Shown here piece by piece: positions 1-8,025 of a DNA stretch of 64,000 bases (within the stretch, counting starts at the first letter, position 1; the number at the start of each line of letters is the position of its first letter). The stretch is taken from NCBI RefSeq assembly GCF_024746835.1, contig NZ_CP080531.1:2790001-2854000 (forward strand), written 5' to 3'. This stretch comes from Mesorhizobium sp. AR02 (lineage in GTDB: Bacteria > Pseudomonadota > Alphaproteobacteria > Rhizobiales > Rhizobiaceae). The notes beneath the pieces are model-generated. The model had not been told where the DNA came from. It saw only the letters and a program-made list of their open reading frames with translations, and did not search any database. The translations under genes were made by a program, and so were the position numbers.

Positions 1-2
1 TC

Positions 3-833
3 CGCATGGGCTCGGAGGCCGACACAACGCTCCATCCGGACAGCGCTGTCATGGTGCTGGGCACCGGCCTCAGCATGGTCGACGCGTTCCTGGCGCTGGA
101 ACAGCGCGGCCACAGGGGCAAGATCGTCGCCGTGTCCCGGCGTGGCCTGCTGCCGTCGCCGCACCGCAAGGGCAATCCGATCAAGCTCGATGTCGCCGAC
201 ATTCCGCTCGGCACCCAGCTTTCCTATTTCGTCGGCTGGTTCCGCGACCTGATCCGCGAGAACCAGAAGGCCGGCATCGACTGGCGCGACGTCGTCGACG
301 GATTGCGCCCCTTCAACCAGAAGATCTGGCAGAACTGGCCGGCTTCGGCCAAGCGCCGCTTCGTCGAACACACCAAGGCCTGGTGGGACATCCACCGCCA
401 TCGCATGGCGCCGGAAGTCTACGCCAAGGTGACGCAAGCCGTGCAATCCGGCCGCATCCGGCTTGTCGCCGGCCGCGTCGTCGGCATCACGCCGGGCGAG
501 GCTTTGACCGTCGACGTCCAGTCGCGCCACAGCCAGCTTGTCGAGACTTTCGACGTCGCCCGCATCTATGATTGCTCGGGCATCGTGCGAGACATCTCGA
601 CCTCGTCGAACAGCGTGGTGCGCTCGCTGGTCGACCGCGGGCTCGCGCGGCCCGATCCGATGCGCATCGGCCTCGACGTGTCGGCCAATTGCGAGATCAT
701 CGCCGGCGACGGCACGGTCTCGCGAAAGATCCTCGCCGTCGGCCCGCTGACGCGCGGCACCTTCTTCGAGATCGACGCCATTCCCGACATCCGCGTCCAG
801 TGCGCGCGGCTGAGCAAGCAGTTGCTGGGATAG
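3..833 (+). CDS. FAD/NAD(P)-binding protein, C-terminal part (5' end outside window)
   Basis: The reading frame is open to the left edge, so the gene starts upstream. The first in-frame ATG at position 6 is probably internal. The visible 275 residues carry a second Rossmann-type motif (VLGTGLSMVDAFLAL, about residues 17-31), then the basic stretch SRRGLLPSPHRKG typical of the FAD-NAD(P)-binding family (YdhS-like, normally about 450-500 residues). The C-terminal half ends in a dinucleotide-domain segment containing YDCSGI. The N-terminal FAD-binding GxGxxG would lie off the window. The likely role is a soluble flavin-dependent oxidoreductase of unknown substrate. It stops 13 bp before the end of the oppositely oriented DJ-1-like gene. 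Confidence 0.75.
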   Translation, partial: RMGSEADTTLHPDSAVMVLGTGLSMVDAFLALEQRGHRGKIVAVSRRGLLPSPHRKGNPIKLDVADIPLGTQLSYFVGWFRDLIRENQKAGIDWRDVVDGLRPFNQKIWQNWPASAKRRFVEHTKAWWDIHRHRMAPEVYAKVTQAVQSGRIRLVAGRVVGITPGEALTVDVQSRHSQLVETFDVARIYDCSGIVRDISTSSNSVVRSLVDRGLARPDPMRIGLDVSANCEIIAGDGTVSRKILAVGPLTRGTFFEIDAIPDIRVQCARLSKQLLG

Positions 834-846
834 GTGCCGGCAGCGT

Positions 847-1617
847 TCAGCCGCCCAGTGCCTCGCACACCAGGCGTGCGGTCTCGGCGCCGGAAAAATT
901 CTGCTGGCCGGTGATCAGATTGCCGTCGCGTATGGCAAAGCCGCGCCACAGCCCGGCCTGGACATAATTGGCGCCGATTGCCTTCAACTCATCCTCGATG
1001 CGCCAGGGCATCAGATGCTTTCCGCGCTCGAGTGCGCCCATCTCCCAGGTGGCGTTGTCGGCGAAATCCTCCTCGGCATTGGCGAAACCGGTCACCGTCT
1101 TGCCGGCAACGAGAAGTGAGCCATCCGCGCGCCTGGCGTAACGCAGCAGCGCGGTGCCGTGGCAGAGCGCCGCCGCCACCTTGCCGGCTTCATGGAAGGC
1201 GACGAAGGTCTGTTGCAGGTCGGTCGCGCTCTCGTAGGTGAACATCGGCGCCTGGCCGCCGGCGACGACAATCGCGTCAAAGCTGTCGACATCGATCTCC
1301 GACACCGGTCGCGTGTTGTCGACCAGACTTGCCAGTTTCGGGCTCGACAGAAAGCCGAGCGAGATGAGGTCCGTCTCGGAATAGCCCGAGGGATCACGCG
1401 GGTCGCTCAGCGCGTCGGCCTCGCATCGGCCACCATCGGGCGAAAAGATCTCCACCGTGTAGCCGCGTTCGATGAAGGCGAACCACGGATGCGTCAGCTC
1501 GCTCCACCAGAAGCCGACCGGCCATCCGGTCGTGGTCGAGATAGCCGGATTGGCGATGACGATCGCGATGCGCTTCGGCCTCAGCGCATTGACCGGATTG
1601 GCATCCCTGACACTCAT
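847..1617 (-). CDS. DJ-1/PfpI family protein (class I glutamine amidotransferase-like, Hsp31 type)
   Basis: This is a 256-residue protein with a DJ-1/PfpI fold. The nucleophile elbow ALCHG gives Cys152-His153, and Glu40 within FWWSELTHPW fits the acidic partner of Hsp31-like glyoxalase/chaperone members. Known relatives act on glyoxals or as stress chaperones; the substrate here is inferred only by family. The ATG at 1617 is used. The gene is divergent from the HxlR regulator at 1729 across 111 bp. HxlR regulators often control adjacent redox or electrophile-stress genes, so regulation by that neighbour is plausible. It has the full length for the family and no obvious defect. Confidence 0.85.
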   Translation of the reverse strand: MSVRDANPVNALRPKRIAIVIANPAISTTTGWPVGFWWSELTHPWFAFIERGYTVEIFSPDGGRCEADALSDPRDPSGYSETDLISLGFLSSPKLASLVDNTRPVSEIDVDSFDAIVVAGGQAPMFTYESATDLQQTFVAFHEAGKVAAALCHGTALLRYARRADGSLLVAGKTVTGFANAEEDFADNATWEMGALERGKHLMPWRIEDELKAIGANYVQAGLWRGFAIRDGNLITGQQNFSGAETARLVCEALGG

Positions 1618-1728
1618 CTTTGCTCTCCCTTATGAAACTGTCGCCGACAAAGCCGGGCCCGGCAATCTGGCCAGATGGCGGGGTAAAATCCGCTTCCGTC
1701 GCCGCCGGGCCTTGCCTAGGATTGGGGC

Positions 1729-2082
1729 ATGACACAACGCGGAAGACTCTATGGCTGCCCGGTCGAGTTCGCGCTCGACGCGCTCGGCGGCAAGTGGAAA
1801 ACGGTGATCATCGCGCGGATCAAGCAAGGGCCGCTGCGCTATTCCGAGCTGCGCCGGCTGATCCCGTCGCTCTCCGACAAGATGCTGACGCAGCGGCTCG
1901 CCGATCTCGTCGAGATCGGCTTCGTCGGGCTCGAGACCTCGCCCGACGGCAAGGCACGTTACGCCTTGACCGAGCGCGGCCGCGATCTCGCCGCAGCGCT
2001 GCAGGCGCTCTACGACTGGGGCAGCGTGCATGGCCGCGCCGAGGGCGTGCGCTTCCGCACCGACATCGAAGCCGCCGCCTAG
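1729..2082 (+). CDS. HxlR family transcriptional regulator
   Basis: A 117-residue winged-helix regulator. The start has the family pattern CPVEFALDALGGKWKT (about residues 10-25), with Cys10 at the position often used for redox or electrophile sensing. The PLRYSELRRLIPSLSDKMLTQRL segment (residues 37-59) is the recognition-helix region, followed by a wing ending near FVGLE. Length is normal for HxlR proteins (100-130). It is divergent from the DJ-1-like gene, which makes that gene the most likely target. The next gene to the right (2096) is convergent, 13 bp away. Confidence 0.88.
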   Translation: MTQRGRLYGCPVEFALDALGGKWKTVIIARIKQGPLRYSELRRLIPSLSDKMLTQRLADLVEIGFVGLETSPDGKARYALTERGRDLAAALQALYDWGSVHGRAEGVRFRTDIEAAA

Positions 2083-2095
2083 CAACTTCCGTTCC

Positions 2096-2743
2096 TCAGG
2101 CCGCGCCGGCAAGCGCACCGCAAAAGCCCGCGACATCGGTGACGACCGCCTCGCCGAGGAAACGCAGCGTCGCCATCGAGCGGTCGCGCGCTTCGCGGTT
2201 GCCGAAGCCGCAGGCATCCTCGATCACGACAGCCGTAAAGCCGTTGTCGGTCGCCTGGCGAACGGTCGGCTCGATGCCGATCTCCATGGCGATGCCAGCG
2301 AGCGCGACCGCGCGCACGCCGCAATCGCTGAGCGCAAAGCCAAGCGCCGTGGAATCGAAGGCCGACATGGTCAGCTTGTCGAACACGGCTTCATCAGGGC
2401 GGGGCGCCAGTTCAGGGACGATTCGCGTCGCTTCGGCGTCGCGCAAGAACCATGGCTCGACCATGTCGGGGCTGTCGCGCCGCTGCCAGGCCATGGCGGT
2501 GCGCAGCTGGGTGGCGCCCATCCATTTGCGCGGCAAGGAGAGATGGCGCGTGAACGCCACCCGCATGCCAGCCATTCGGGCGGCCTCGAGGACGATGCCG
2601 GTGCGCTCGACGATATCGGCCGCGCCGGCAACCTGGCGACAGATGCCGACCTGCATGTCATAGACCACCAGCGCCATGCGACTGACATCGCACCATTCCG
2701 CTGGGCTGGTCGGGATCTCGATACCTTCGCTCGACCGGATCAT
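2096..2743 (-). CDS. Isochorismatase-like hydrolase without the amidohydrolase cysteine
   Basis: A 215-residue isochorismatase-fold protein. The conserved Asp lies in ALVVYDMQ, and the Lys plus partner loop is FDKLTMSAFDST. Where nicotinamidases and carbamoylsarcosine amidases have Cys (G-x-x-T-x-x-C), this protein reads GIAMEIGIEPT, with Gly in the Cys position. That pattern matches the vinyl-ether hydrolases EntB and PhzD rather than Cys amidohydrolases. The ATG at 2743 overlaps the upstream stop by 4 nt (ATGA), so the two genes are translationally coupled. The longer upstream in-frame extension lies inside the neighbouring gene and is rejected. The substrate is unknown. Confidence 0.8.
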   Translation of the reverse strand: MIRSSEGIEIPTSPAEWCDVSRMALVVYDMQVGICRQVAGAADIVERTGIVLEAARMAGMRVAFTRHLSLPRKWMGATQLRTAMAWQRRDSPDMVEPWFLRDAEATRIVPELAPRPDEAVFDKLTMSAFDSTALGFALSDCGVRAVALAGIAMEIGIEPTVRQATDNGFTAVVIEDACGFGNREARDRSMATLRFLGEAVVTDVAGFCGALAGAA

Positions 2744-3072
2744 GCCGCGGTCCGGTCCCAGGGTTGGGCGATGTCGACGCTGGGATCGAACAGATATTCG
2801 AGCGGCAAGGGTGCCGGGTCGAAGGCGAGGAAATGCCATTCCAGCAGCTCGGCCTTCGACAACGGAAAGTCGTCGGTGTAGCGCCTGGCTTCCTCGACGC
2901 TGTCGAGTTCGAAGACGATGATGACGCCGCCGACATCGGCGCGCGCATAGTTTTCGCGCACGATGCCGGCCTTCCACAATCGCCAGACATTTGACACCTC
3001 GTCGCGCAGATAAGGCTTGAGGTCGTCGAGGGTGACGCCGGGCTTGAAGTTGTCATAGGCAATGATCTTCAT
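2740..3072 (-). CDS. Small dimeric alpha/beta-barrel protein (muconolactone isomerase/EthD-like)
   Basis: A 110-residue protein beginning MKIIAYDNFKPGV, with a beta-alpha-beta layout and the pattern GGVIIVFELDSVEEARRYTDDFP (about residues 48-70). This is typical of dimeric ferredoxin-like barrels such as muconolactone isomerase or EthD-like proteins. No catalytic residue can be assigned. It is the first gene of a two-gene unit with the isochorismatase-like gene (4-nt overlap). It is divergent from a RidA gene, with a perfect palindrome in between. Co-occurrence with an isochorismatase and RidA resembles small-molecule catabolic operons such as rut, but the pathway is unproven. Confidence 0.65.
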   Translation of the reverse strand: MKIIAYDNFKPGVTLDDLKPYLRDEVSNVWRLWKAGIVRENYARADVGGVIIVFELDSVEEARRYTDDFPLSKAELLEWHFLAFDPAPLPLEYLFDPSVDIAQPWDRTAA

Positions 3073-3152
3073 CGGCTGTCTCCTCTTGGGATGTCAGGAT
3101 CGCGCTTGTTTCGGCAGGCATCCCGTTCGGCTAGCATGTCGAAATTGGCGGC

Positions 3153-3178
3153 TTCAACGAACGAGATGGTTCGTTGAA
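3153..3178. promoter_or_regulatory. Perfect inverted repeat, candidate operator between divergent genes
   Basis: TTCAACGAAC-N6-GTTCGTTGAA is a perfect 10+10 bp inverted repeat. It sits 81 bp upstream of the 3072 start and 50 bp upstream of the 3228 start. The size and symmetry fit a TetR/MarR-type dimer site controlling both directions. No TetR or MarR gene is present nearby; the closest regulator is the HxlR gene at 1729. Confidence 0.6.
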
Positions 3179-3227
3179 ACGGTCGGCCGATCGCCCTTTC
3201 GTGGCGTAACCGACGGAGGGAGACAAA

Positions 3228-3626
3228 ATGACTATCGAGCGGCTGAACCCGAAGGGGATGCACAGCAACCCGGCCTATTCGCAAGGCGTGGCGCTGCCCG
3301 CCTCGGCACGCATCGTGCTGATCGGCGGCCAGAACGGTATCGATGCCGATGGCCAGATCGTCGGCAAGGGCGACATCGCGGCGCAGACCAAGCAGGCGCT
3401 CGCCAATCTGGCGATGGTGCTCGAAGCCGGCGGCGCCAGGCTGGACGACCTTGTCCGGCTGTCGATCTACATCGTCGGCGACGCTGATATCAGGCCGGCC
3501 TTCGGCGTCTGGATGGCGTTCTGGGCGGATCGCGGGCCGCCGCCGGTGGTGACAGGCATACGCGTGCTCGGCCTCGCCAATCCGGATTTCCTGATCGAGA
3601 TCGAAGGCCAGGCGGCCATCGTGTAG
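3228..3626 (+). CDS. RidA family protein (atypical, lacks the canonical arginine)
   Basis: A 132-residue RidA/YjgF-fold protein that would form trimers. The ATG at 3228 is preceded by a strong GGAGGG. IGGQNGIDADGQIVGKGDIAAQTKQ and LDDLVRLSIYIV are typical family segments. In active imine deaminases, an Arg precedes the last strand (Arg105 of E. coli RidA). Here the aligned segment is VVTGIRVLGLANPDFLIEIEG, and I see no Arg at that place; the Arg present is four residues later. A generic imine deaminase role is therefore doubtful. It is divergent from the 2096-3072 pair and probably co-regulated through the palindrome at 3153. Confidence 0.82.
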   Translation: MTIERLNPKGMHSNPAYSQGVALPASARIVLIGGQNGIDADGQIVGKGDIAAQTKQALANLAMVLEAGGARLDDLVRLSIYIVGDADIRPAFGVWMAFWADRGPPPVVTGIRVLGLANPDFLIEIEGQAAIV

Positions 3627-3647
3627 CCTCCGACAGAGGCTCTTCCT
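3625..3647 (+). terminator. Possible intrinsic terminator after ridA-like gene
   Basis: AGCCTC-CGACA-GAGGCT forms a perfect 6-bp stem overlapping the stop codon, followed by a pyrimidine-rich CTTCCTT tract. The U-tract is weak. Confidence 0.35.
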
Positions 3648-3790
3648 TGGCCGTCGTGCCGGGCAAGCCGCCGCCGCTTGGAATTTCATTCCCCGTCTGG
3701 CCAGTTGATTGGCACGTTCTATCTTCTTTCCCGCGACAAACGGCTGGAAAAGAGGCTACGCTGCCGCTCTGCCGGCTCAATCAAAAGAAA

Positions 3791-3843
3791 TAGAGCATGA
3801 TGTCGTCCGAAAACCGCTTCACACTTTTCGGCATCATGCTCTA
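3791..3843. repeat. Short palindromic intergenic element
   Basis: An imperfect palindrome of about 53 bp: the outer arms TAGAGCATGATG and CATCATGCTCTA are perfect inverted repeats. Inner CCGAAAA/TTTTCGG arms surround a central CCGCTTCACAC. From memory, this sequence type is scattered through rhizobial intergenic regions. It lies 29 bp before the cystathionine beta-synthase start and could form a cruciform or RNA hairpin in its leader. The rest of the gap from 3648 shows nothing recognisable. Confidence 0.6.
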
Positions 3844-3871
3844 GGCGGTCGCTTGATCAGGGAGCTTCGAT

Positions 3872-5311
3872 ATGAGCGAGCACGGAAAAGCTGCGCCAGG
3901 CAGCACCCCCTCGGACGGCCAATCTTCGCGACTGCGTCCGCCTTATGCCTCGGTTCTCGACCTGATCGGCCAGACGCCGGTGGTCGAGCTGACCAAGTTC
4001 GACACCGGAAAATGCCGGCTGTTCATCAAGCTCGAGAGCCAGAATCCGGGCGGCTCGATCAAGGACCGAATCGCGCTGTCGATGATCGCCGCTGCCGAAA
4101 AGCAGGGCAAGCTCAAGCGTGGCGGCACGATCGTCGAGGCGACCGCGGGCAATACCGGCCTTGGGCTTGCGCAGGTCGGCATTCCCAAGGGCTATCGCAT
4201 CGTGCTGGTCGTGCCCGACAAGATGTCGCGTGAAAAGATCCAGCATCTGCGCGCGCTGGGCGCCGAAGTGCGCATGACGCGTTCGGATGTCGGCAAGGGG
4301 CATCCCGAATATTACCAGGACATGGCCGAGAAGATCGCGGCGGAGGTGCCCGGCGCCTTCTATGCCAACCAGTTCGCCAACCCGGCCAACCCGCTGGCGC
4401 ATGAGACGACGACCGGCCCGGAAATCTTTTCGCAGCTCAATGGCCACGTCGACGCGGTGGTGGTCGGCGTCGGCTCGGGCGGCACGCTGACCGGGCTTGG
4501 CCGCTACTTTGCCAAGGTGTCGCCGAAGACCGAAATGGTGCTGGCCGATCCGGTCGGCTCGGTGCTGGCGCCGCTGATCAAGACCGGCAAGATGGAAGAG
4601 GCGGGCAGCTGGACGGTGGAAGGCATCGGCGAGGATTTCGTGCCGCCCAATGCCGATCTGTCGCTGGTCAAGAAAGCTTATTCCATCACCGACAAGCAGA
4701 GCATGCTGGCGGTGCGCGATCTCCTGTCGCGCGAAGGCATTTTGGCCGGCTCGTCGTCGGGCACGCTGTTGTCGGCCGCCTTGCGCTACTGCCGCGAGCA
4801 GACGGTGGCCAAGCGCGTCGTCACCTTCGTCTGCGACAGCGGCAACAAGTACCTGTCAAAAGTGTTCGACGATTTCTGGCTGGCTGAGCAGGGCCTGGCC
4901 GAGCACGAGCAGCATGGCGACCTGCGCGACCTCGTGATGCGCTCGCACCGCACCGGCGACACCGTCTTTGTCGGACCGGACGAAAGCCTGCTCAACGCCT
5001 ATGGCCGCATGCGCCGCTCGGATGTGTCGCAGCTGCCGGTGCTGGACAATGGCAAGCTCGTCGGCATCGTCGACGAAAGCGACATATTGGCCAAGGTCGA
5101 CGGTCCTTATGACGGACGCTGGGAGCGCTTCAACGGCCCGGTGCGCACGGCGATGACCTCCAATCTGCACACGCTGCAGGCCAGCCAGACGCTGGATGCG
5201 CTTTTGCCGGTGTTCGACCGCAACGAGGTCGCCATCATCTTCGACGGCGACGAGTTCGTCGGCCTGATTACCCGCATCGACCTGATCAACCATCTGAGGC
5301 GCGCACGATGA
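3872..5311 (+). CDS. Cystathionine beta-synthase (PLP domain plus CBS pair)
   Basis: A 479-residue enzyme that condenses serine (or O-acetylserine) and homocysteine to cystathionine, the first step of reverse transsulfuration. The fold-type II PLP domain covers about residues 20-335, with the Schiff-base Lys64 in NPGGSIKDR, the asparagine loop EATAGNTG and the phosphate-binding GVGSGGTLTG. Two CBS modules follow (about 350-410 and 418-475), as in cystathionine synthases and not in plain cysteine synthases. No heme-binding N-terminal extension is present. The last codon overlaps the next start (ATGA), which couples it to the gamma-lyase gene. Confidence 0.88.
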   Translation: MSEHGKAAPGSTPSDGQSSRLRPPYASVLDLIGQTPVVELTKFDTGKCRLFIKLESQNPGGSIKDRIALSMIAAAEKQGKLKRGGTIVEATAGNTGLGLAQVGIPKGYRIVLVVPDKMSREKIQHLRALGAEVRMTRSDVGKGHPEYYQDMAEKIAAEVPGAFYANQFANPANPLAHETTTGPEIFSQLNGHVDAVVVGVGSGGTLTGLGRYFAKVSPKTEMVLADPVGSVLAPLIKTGKMEEAGSWTVEGIGEDFVPPNADLSLVKKAYSITDKQSMLAVRDLLSREGILAGSSSGTLLSAALRYCREQTVAKRVVTFVCDSGNKYLSKVFDDFWLAEQGLAEHEQHGDLRDLVMRSHRTGDTVFVGPDESLLNAYGRMRRSDVSQLPVLDNGKLVGIVDESDILAKVDGPYDGRWERFNGPVRTAMTSNLHTLQASQTLDALLPVFDRNEVAIIFDGDEFVGLITRIDLINHLRRAR

Positions 5312-6489
5312 CCAAACATACCCCGCCAGCCGGCAAAAACCGCCTGGCCTTCTCGACGCGCACCATCCATGGCGGCCAGAGCCACGATCCGCTGACCGGT
5401 GCGGTGATGGTGCCGATCTATGCCACATCGACCTACGGCCAGCAGTCGCCCGGCGTGCACAAGGGGTTTGAGTACGCCCGCAGCCAGAACCCGACGCGTT
5501 TTGCCTTCGAGCGCGCCGTGGCCGATCTCGAAAGCGGCACGGCCGCATTCGCCTTCGCCTCCGGCCTGGCGGCGATCTCGACGGTGCTGGAACTGCTCGA
5601 TAGCGGCGCGCATATCGTCGCCACCGACGACATCTATGGCGGCTCGTTCCGGCTGATGGAGCGGGTGCGCAAGCGCTCGGCGGGTCTCCAGGTCTCGTTC
5701 GTCGACTTCACCGGCCTTGCGGCGGTCGAGGCGGCGATCCGGCCGGAGACGAAACTCCTGTGGGTCGAGACGCCGACCAACCCGCTGCTGCGCATCGTCG
5801 ATCTCGAAGGGGTCGCGGCTCTCGCCAAACGCAAGGGCATATTGTCGGTCGCCGACAACACCTTCTGCAGCCCCTATATCCAGCGGCCGCTGGAACTCGG
5901 CATAGACATCGTCGTCCATTCGACGACAAAGTATCTCAATGGCCATTCCGACATGGTCGGCGGCGTCGCTGTCGTCGGTGACAACAAGGAGCTGGCAGCC
6001 CAGCTCAAATTCCTGCAGAACGCCATCGGCGCCATATCGGGCCCGTTCGACAGTTTTCTTGCCTTGCGTGGGCTCAAGACTTTGGCGCTCAGGATGGAGC
6101 GGCATTCCGACAACGGGCTGAAAATCGCGCAGTGGCTGGAAGCCCGCAAGGATGTGCGCCGCGTCCTCTATCCCGGCCTCGCCAGCCATCCGCAGCATGC
6201 CATCGCCGTGCAGCAGATGCATGCCTTCGGCGGCATGATCTCTGCCGTGCTCGACCGCGACCTCGCCGGCACAAAACGCTTCCTCGAACGCACGCAATTG
6301 TTCACGCTGGCCGAAAGCCTGGGCGGGGTGGAGAGCCTGATCGAGCATCCCGCGCTGATGACGCATGGGTCCATTCCGGCGGAGAAGCGCGACGAGATCG
6401 GCATTTCGGATTCGCTGGTCAGGTTGTCGGCGGGGATCGAGGATGGCGATGATTTGATTGCGGATCTGGAGCAGGCGCTGGGGGGATAG
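5308..6489 (+). CDS. Cys/Met-metabolism PLP enzyme (cystathionine gamma-lyase or gamma-synthase)
   Basis: A 393-residue fold-type I PLP enzyme. The family signature lies around VVHSTTKYLNGHSD with Schiff-base Lys208. YARSQNPTR and SLGGVESLIEHPA are further landmarks of the cystathionine gamma-lyase, gamma-synthase and methionine gamma-lyase group. Sequence alone does not separate these activities. The 4-nt overlap with cystathionine beta-synthase argues for cystathionine gamma-lyase, completing homocysteine to cysteine conversion. No dedicated regulator is seen. Confidence 0.85.
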   Translation: MTKHTPPAGKNRLAFSTRTIHGGQSHDPLTGAVMVPIYATSTYGQQSPGVHKGFEYARSQNPTRFAFERAVADLESGTAAFAFASGLAAISTVLELLDSGAHIVATDDIYGGSFRLMERVRKRSAGLQVSFVDFTGLAAVEAAIRPETKLLWVETPTNPLLRIVDLEGVAALAKRKGILSVADNTFCSPYIQRPLELGIDIVVHSTTKYLNGHSDMVGGVAVVGDNKELAAQLKFLQNAIGAISGPFDSFLALRGLKTLALRMERHSDNGLKIAQWLEARKDVRRVLYPGLASHPQHAIAVQQMHAFGGMISAVLDRDLAGTKRFLERTQLFTLAESLGGVESLIEHPALMTHGSIPAEKRDEIGISDSLVRLSAGIEDGDDLIADLEQALGG

Positions 6490-6517
6490 CGAGCGCCCGC
6501 GATTAACTATCGAAGTC

Positions 6518-6730
6518 GGCGCCGCCCCTCATTGCCCTGCCGCGCATTTCTCCCCGTAAACGGGGCGAAAGAGGCTAACCGCTGCCGCCGGTGATTGGCG
6601 AAAGCGGCGATGACAGCGTCCCTCGCCCCGTTTACGGGGAGTTGAGGAGTGGTCCGCGTAGCGGACGAAAAGCCAACTGCTTGGCTTTTCGAACGACGAA
6701 GTGCCGGCAGGCAGGTGAGGGGCAGCGCTG
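6518..6730. repeat. Intergenic palindromic repeat, family B copy 1
   Basis: The arms begin GCGCCGCCCCTCATTGCC and end GGCAGGTGAGGGGCAGCGC. Internal hairpins are built on CTCCCCGTAAACGGGG. The same layout recurs at 12129, 58292 (half) and 62541. It fills most of the gap between 6489 and 6794. This copy carries an extra insertion with an imperfect hairpin (AAAAGCCAACTGCTTGGCTTTT) near 6668-6689. Confidence 0.75.
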
Positions 6731-6793
6731 GCGTTGGTGATAGGGCATCATCCCGATTGACCTCGCGCGCCATTCGCCCGAGATGTAGCGCCC

Positions 6794-7762
6794 ATGGCCA
6801 CGCGCGAACCCGAAAAGCCCACCGAACCCCTCACCTTCGCGGTGCTGGTCTTCCCCGGCTTTCCGATGATGGCGTTCAGCTCCGTCATCGAGCCGCTGCG
6901 CGCCGCGAATGTCCTGGCGAAGCGGCAGTGTTATCGCTGGATCATTGTCGGTGGCACGAGAGGGGCGGTCGAGGCCTCGAACGGCGTCGTCGTCCAGCCG
7001 GGTTTTTACGCGGAGGATGCGCCGAAGGTCGACCGCATCGTCGTCTGCTCGGGCGGCGATGCCGACCATCTCGTCGCCGAGGATGCCGCGAACTGGATCC
7101 GCCGCAGCCTGCGCAATGGCGCCCATATCGGCGCGGTGGCGGATGCGGCGTTCTTCCTGGCGCGCGCCGGCCTGCTTGACGGCCATGCCTGCACCTTGCA
7201 CTGGACCAGTCAGGCCGCCTTCACCGAGGCCTTTCCCAACATCGAACTGCGGCGCGACCTCTATGTCATCGATCGCAAGCGTTTCACCTCGGCCGGCGGC
7301 GTCGGCAGCCTCGACATGATGCTGGAGATCATCACCCGGGACTATGGCGCCGAGCTTGCCGCCGGCGTCGCCGAATGGTTCGTGCACAGCCAGTTGCGGT
7401 CCAGCGTCGACCGCAAGCTGATGCCGCTGCGCCTGCGCACCGGAGTGCAGAACGAGCTGGTGCTGTCGGCCATCGCCATCATGGAGGATGCGGTGGAGGA
7501 GCGGCTCGGCATGGCCGAGCTGACCGCAAGGCTCGGCGTTTCCTCCGACAAGCTCGAACGCTCCTTCCGCTCCGAACTCGCCATCTCGCCCAATGGCTAT
7601 TACCGGCGGCTCAGGCTCAAGCGCGCCGCCGATCTGCTGGCGCATTCGACATTGGCCGTGCGCGACGTGGCGCTGGCCTGCGGCTTTGCCTCGATGTCGA
7701 GCTTTGCCCGGGCCTTTCGCGAGGAGCACGGCCATCCGCCGAAACTGGCGAGACGGCATTAG
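6794..7762 (+). CDS. GlxA-type transcriptional regulator (DJ-1/PfpI domain plus AraC HTH)
   Basis: A 322-residue regulator. The N-terminal DJ-1/PfpI-like sensory domain (about 15-185) is recognisable from LVFPGFPMMAFSSVIEPLRAAN and from VVCSGGDADHL. The C-terminal AraC double helix-turn-helix (about 215-318) contains LTARLGVSSDKLERSF and VALACGFASMSSFARAFREEHG. Relatives (GbdR, CdhR, ArgR of Pseudomonas) activate quaternary-amine or amino-acid catabolic genes. The three genes that follow on the same strand (8026-11319) are the natural targets. The intervening gap holds a repeat of family C, so a shared transcript is uncertain. Confidence 0.87.
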   Translation: MATREPEKPTEPLTFAVLVFPGFPMMAFSSVIEPLRAANVLAKRQCYRWIIVGGTRGAVEASNGVVVQPGFYAEDAPKVDRIVVCSGGDADHLVAEDAANWIRRSLRNGAHIGAVADAAFFLARAGLLDGHACTLHWTSQAAFTEAFPNIELRRDLYVIDRKRFTSAGGVGSLDMMLEIITRDYGAELAAGVAEWFVHSQLRSSVDRKLMPLRLRTGVQNELVLSAIAIMEDAVEERLGMAELTARLGVSSDKLERSFRSELAISPNGYYRRLRLKRAADLLAHSTLAVRDVALACGFASMSSFARAFREEHGHPPKLARRH

Positions 7763-7786
7763 GCCGGCGCTCTATGAGGGTAGACC

Positions 7787-7911
7787 TCCTCATCCGGCCG
7801 CTTCGCGGCCACCTTCTCCCCGAGGGGAGAAGAGGGAAGCGCCGGCGCTACAAGTCTCCTCTCCCCTCGGGGAGAGGTCAGCCGAGCGAAGCGGAGGCTG
7901 GGTGAGGGGGC
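7787..7911. repeat. Intergenic palindromic repeat, family C copy 1
   Basis: A pair of hairpin blocks: CTCATCCGGCCGCTTCGCGG, then CTCCCCGAGGGGAG, and the mirrored CTCTCCCCTCGGGGAGAGG, then GCCGAGCGAAGCGG. The same modules are found at 34728 and 63898. It may act as a transcript-end or RNA-stability element between glxA and the M24 gene. Confidence 0.7.
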
Positions 7912-8025
7912 GGCGCCATGCGTTGCAGGACTAGCGGCATACCGCACAACAAACGCGGTTTTCCGCACAATGCCTCGACCCCTCCTGCGCCATGCTCAAC
8001 CCTCGCAACCCAAGGCCAGGCACCC

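Noticed and set aside
5107..6366. Long minus-strand open frame of about 419 codons opposite the cystathionine gamma-lyase/synthase gene
   Set aside because: It is a high-GC antisense shadow: the plus strand has clear PLP-enzyme motifs and the minus translation shows no family features.
6518..7911. CRISPR-like repetition in intergenic palindromes
   Set aside because: Repeats are dispersed, of unequal size and internally mirrored; there is no regular repeat-spacer array or cas gene.
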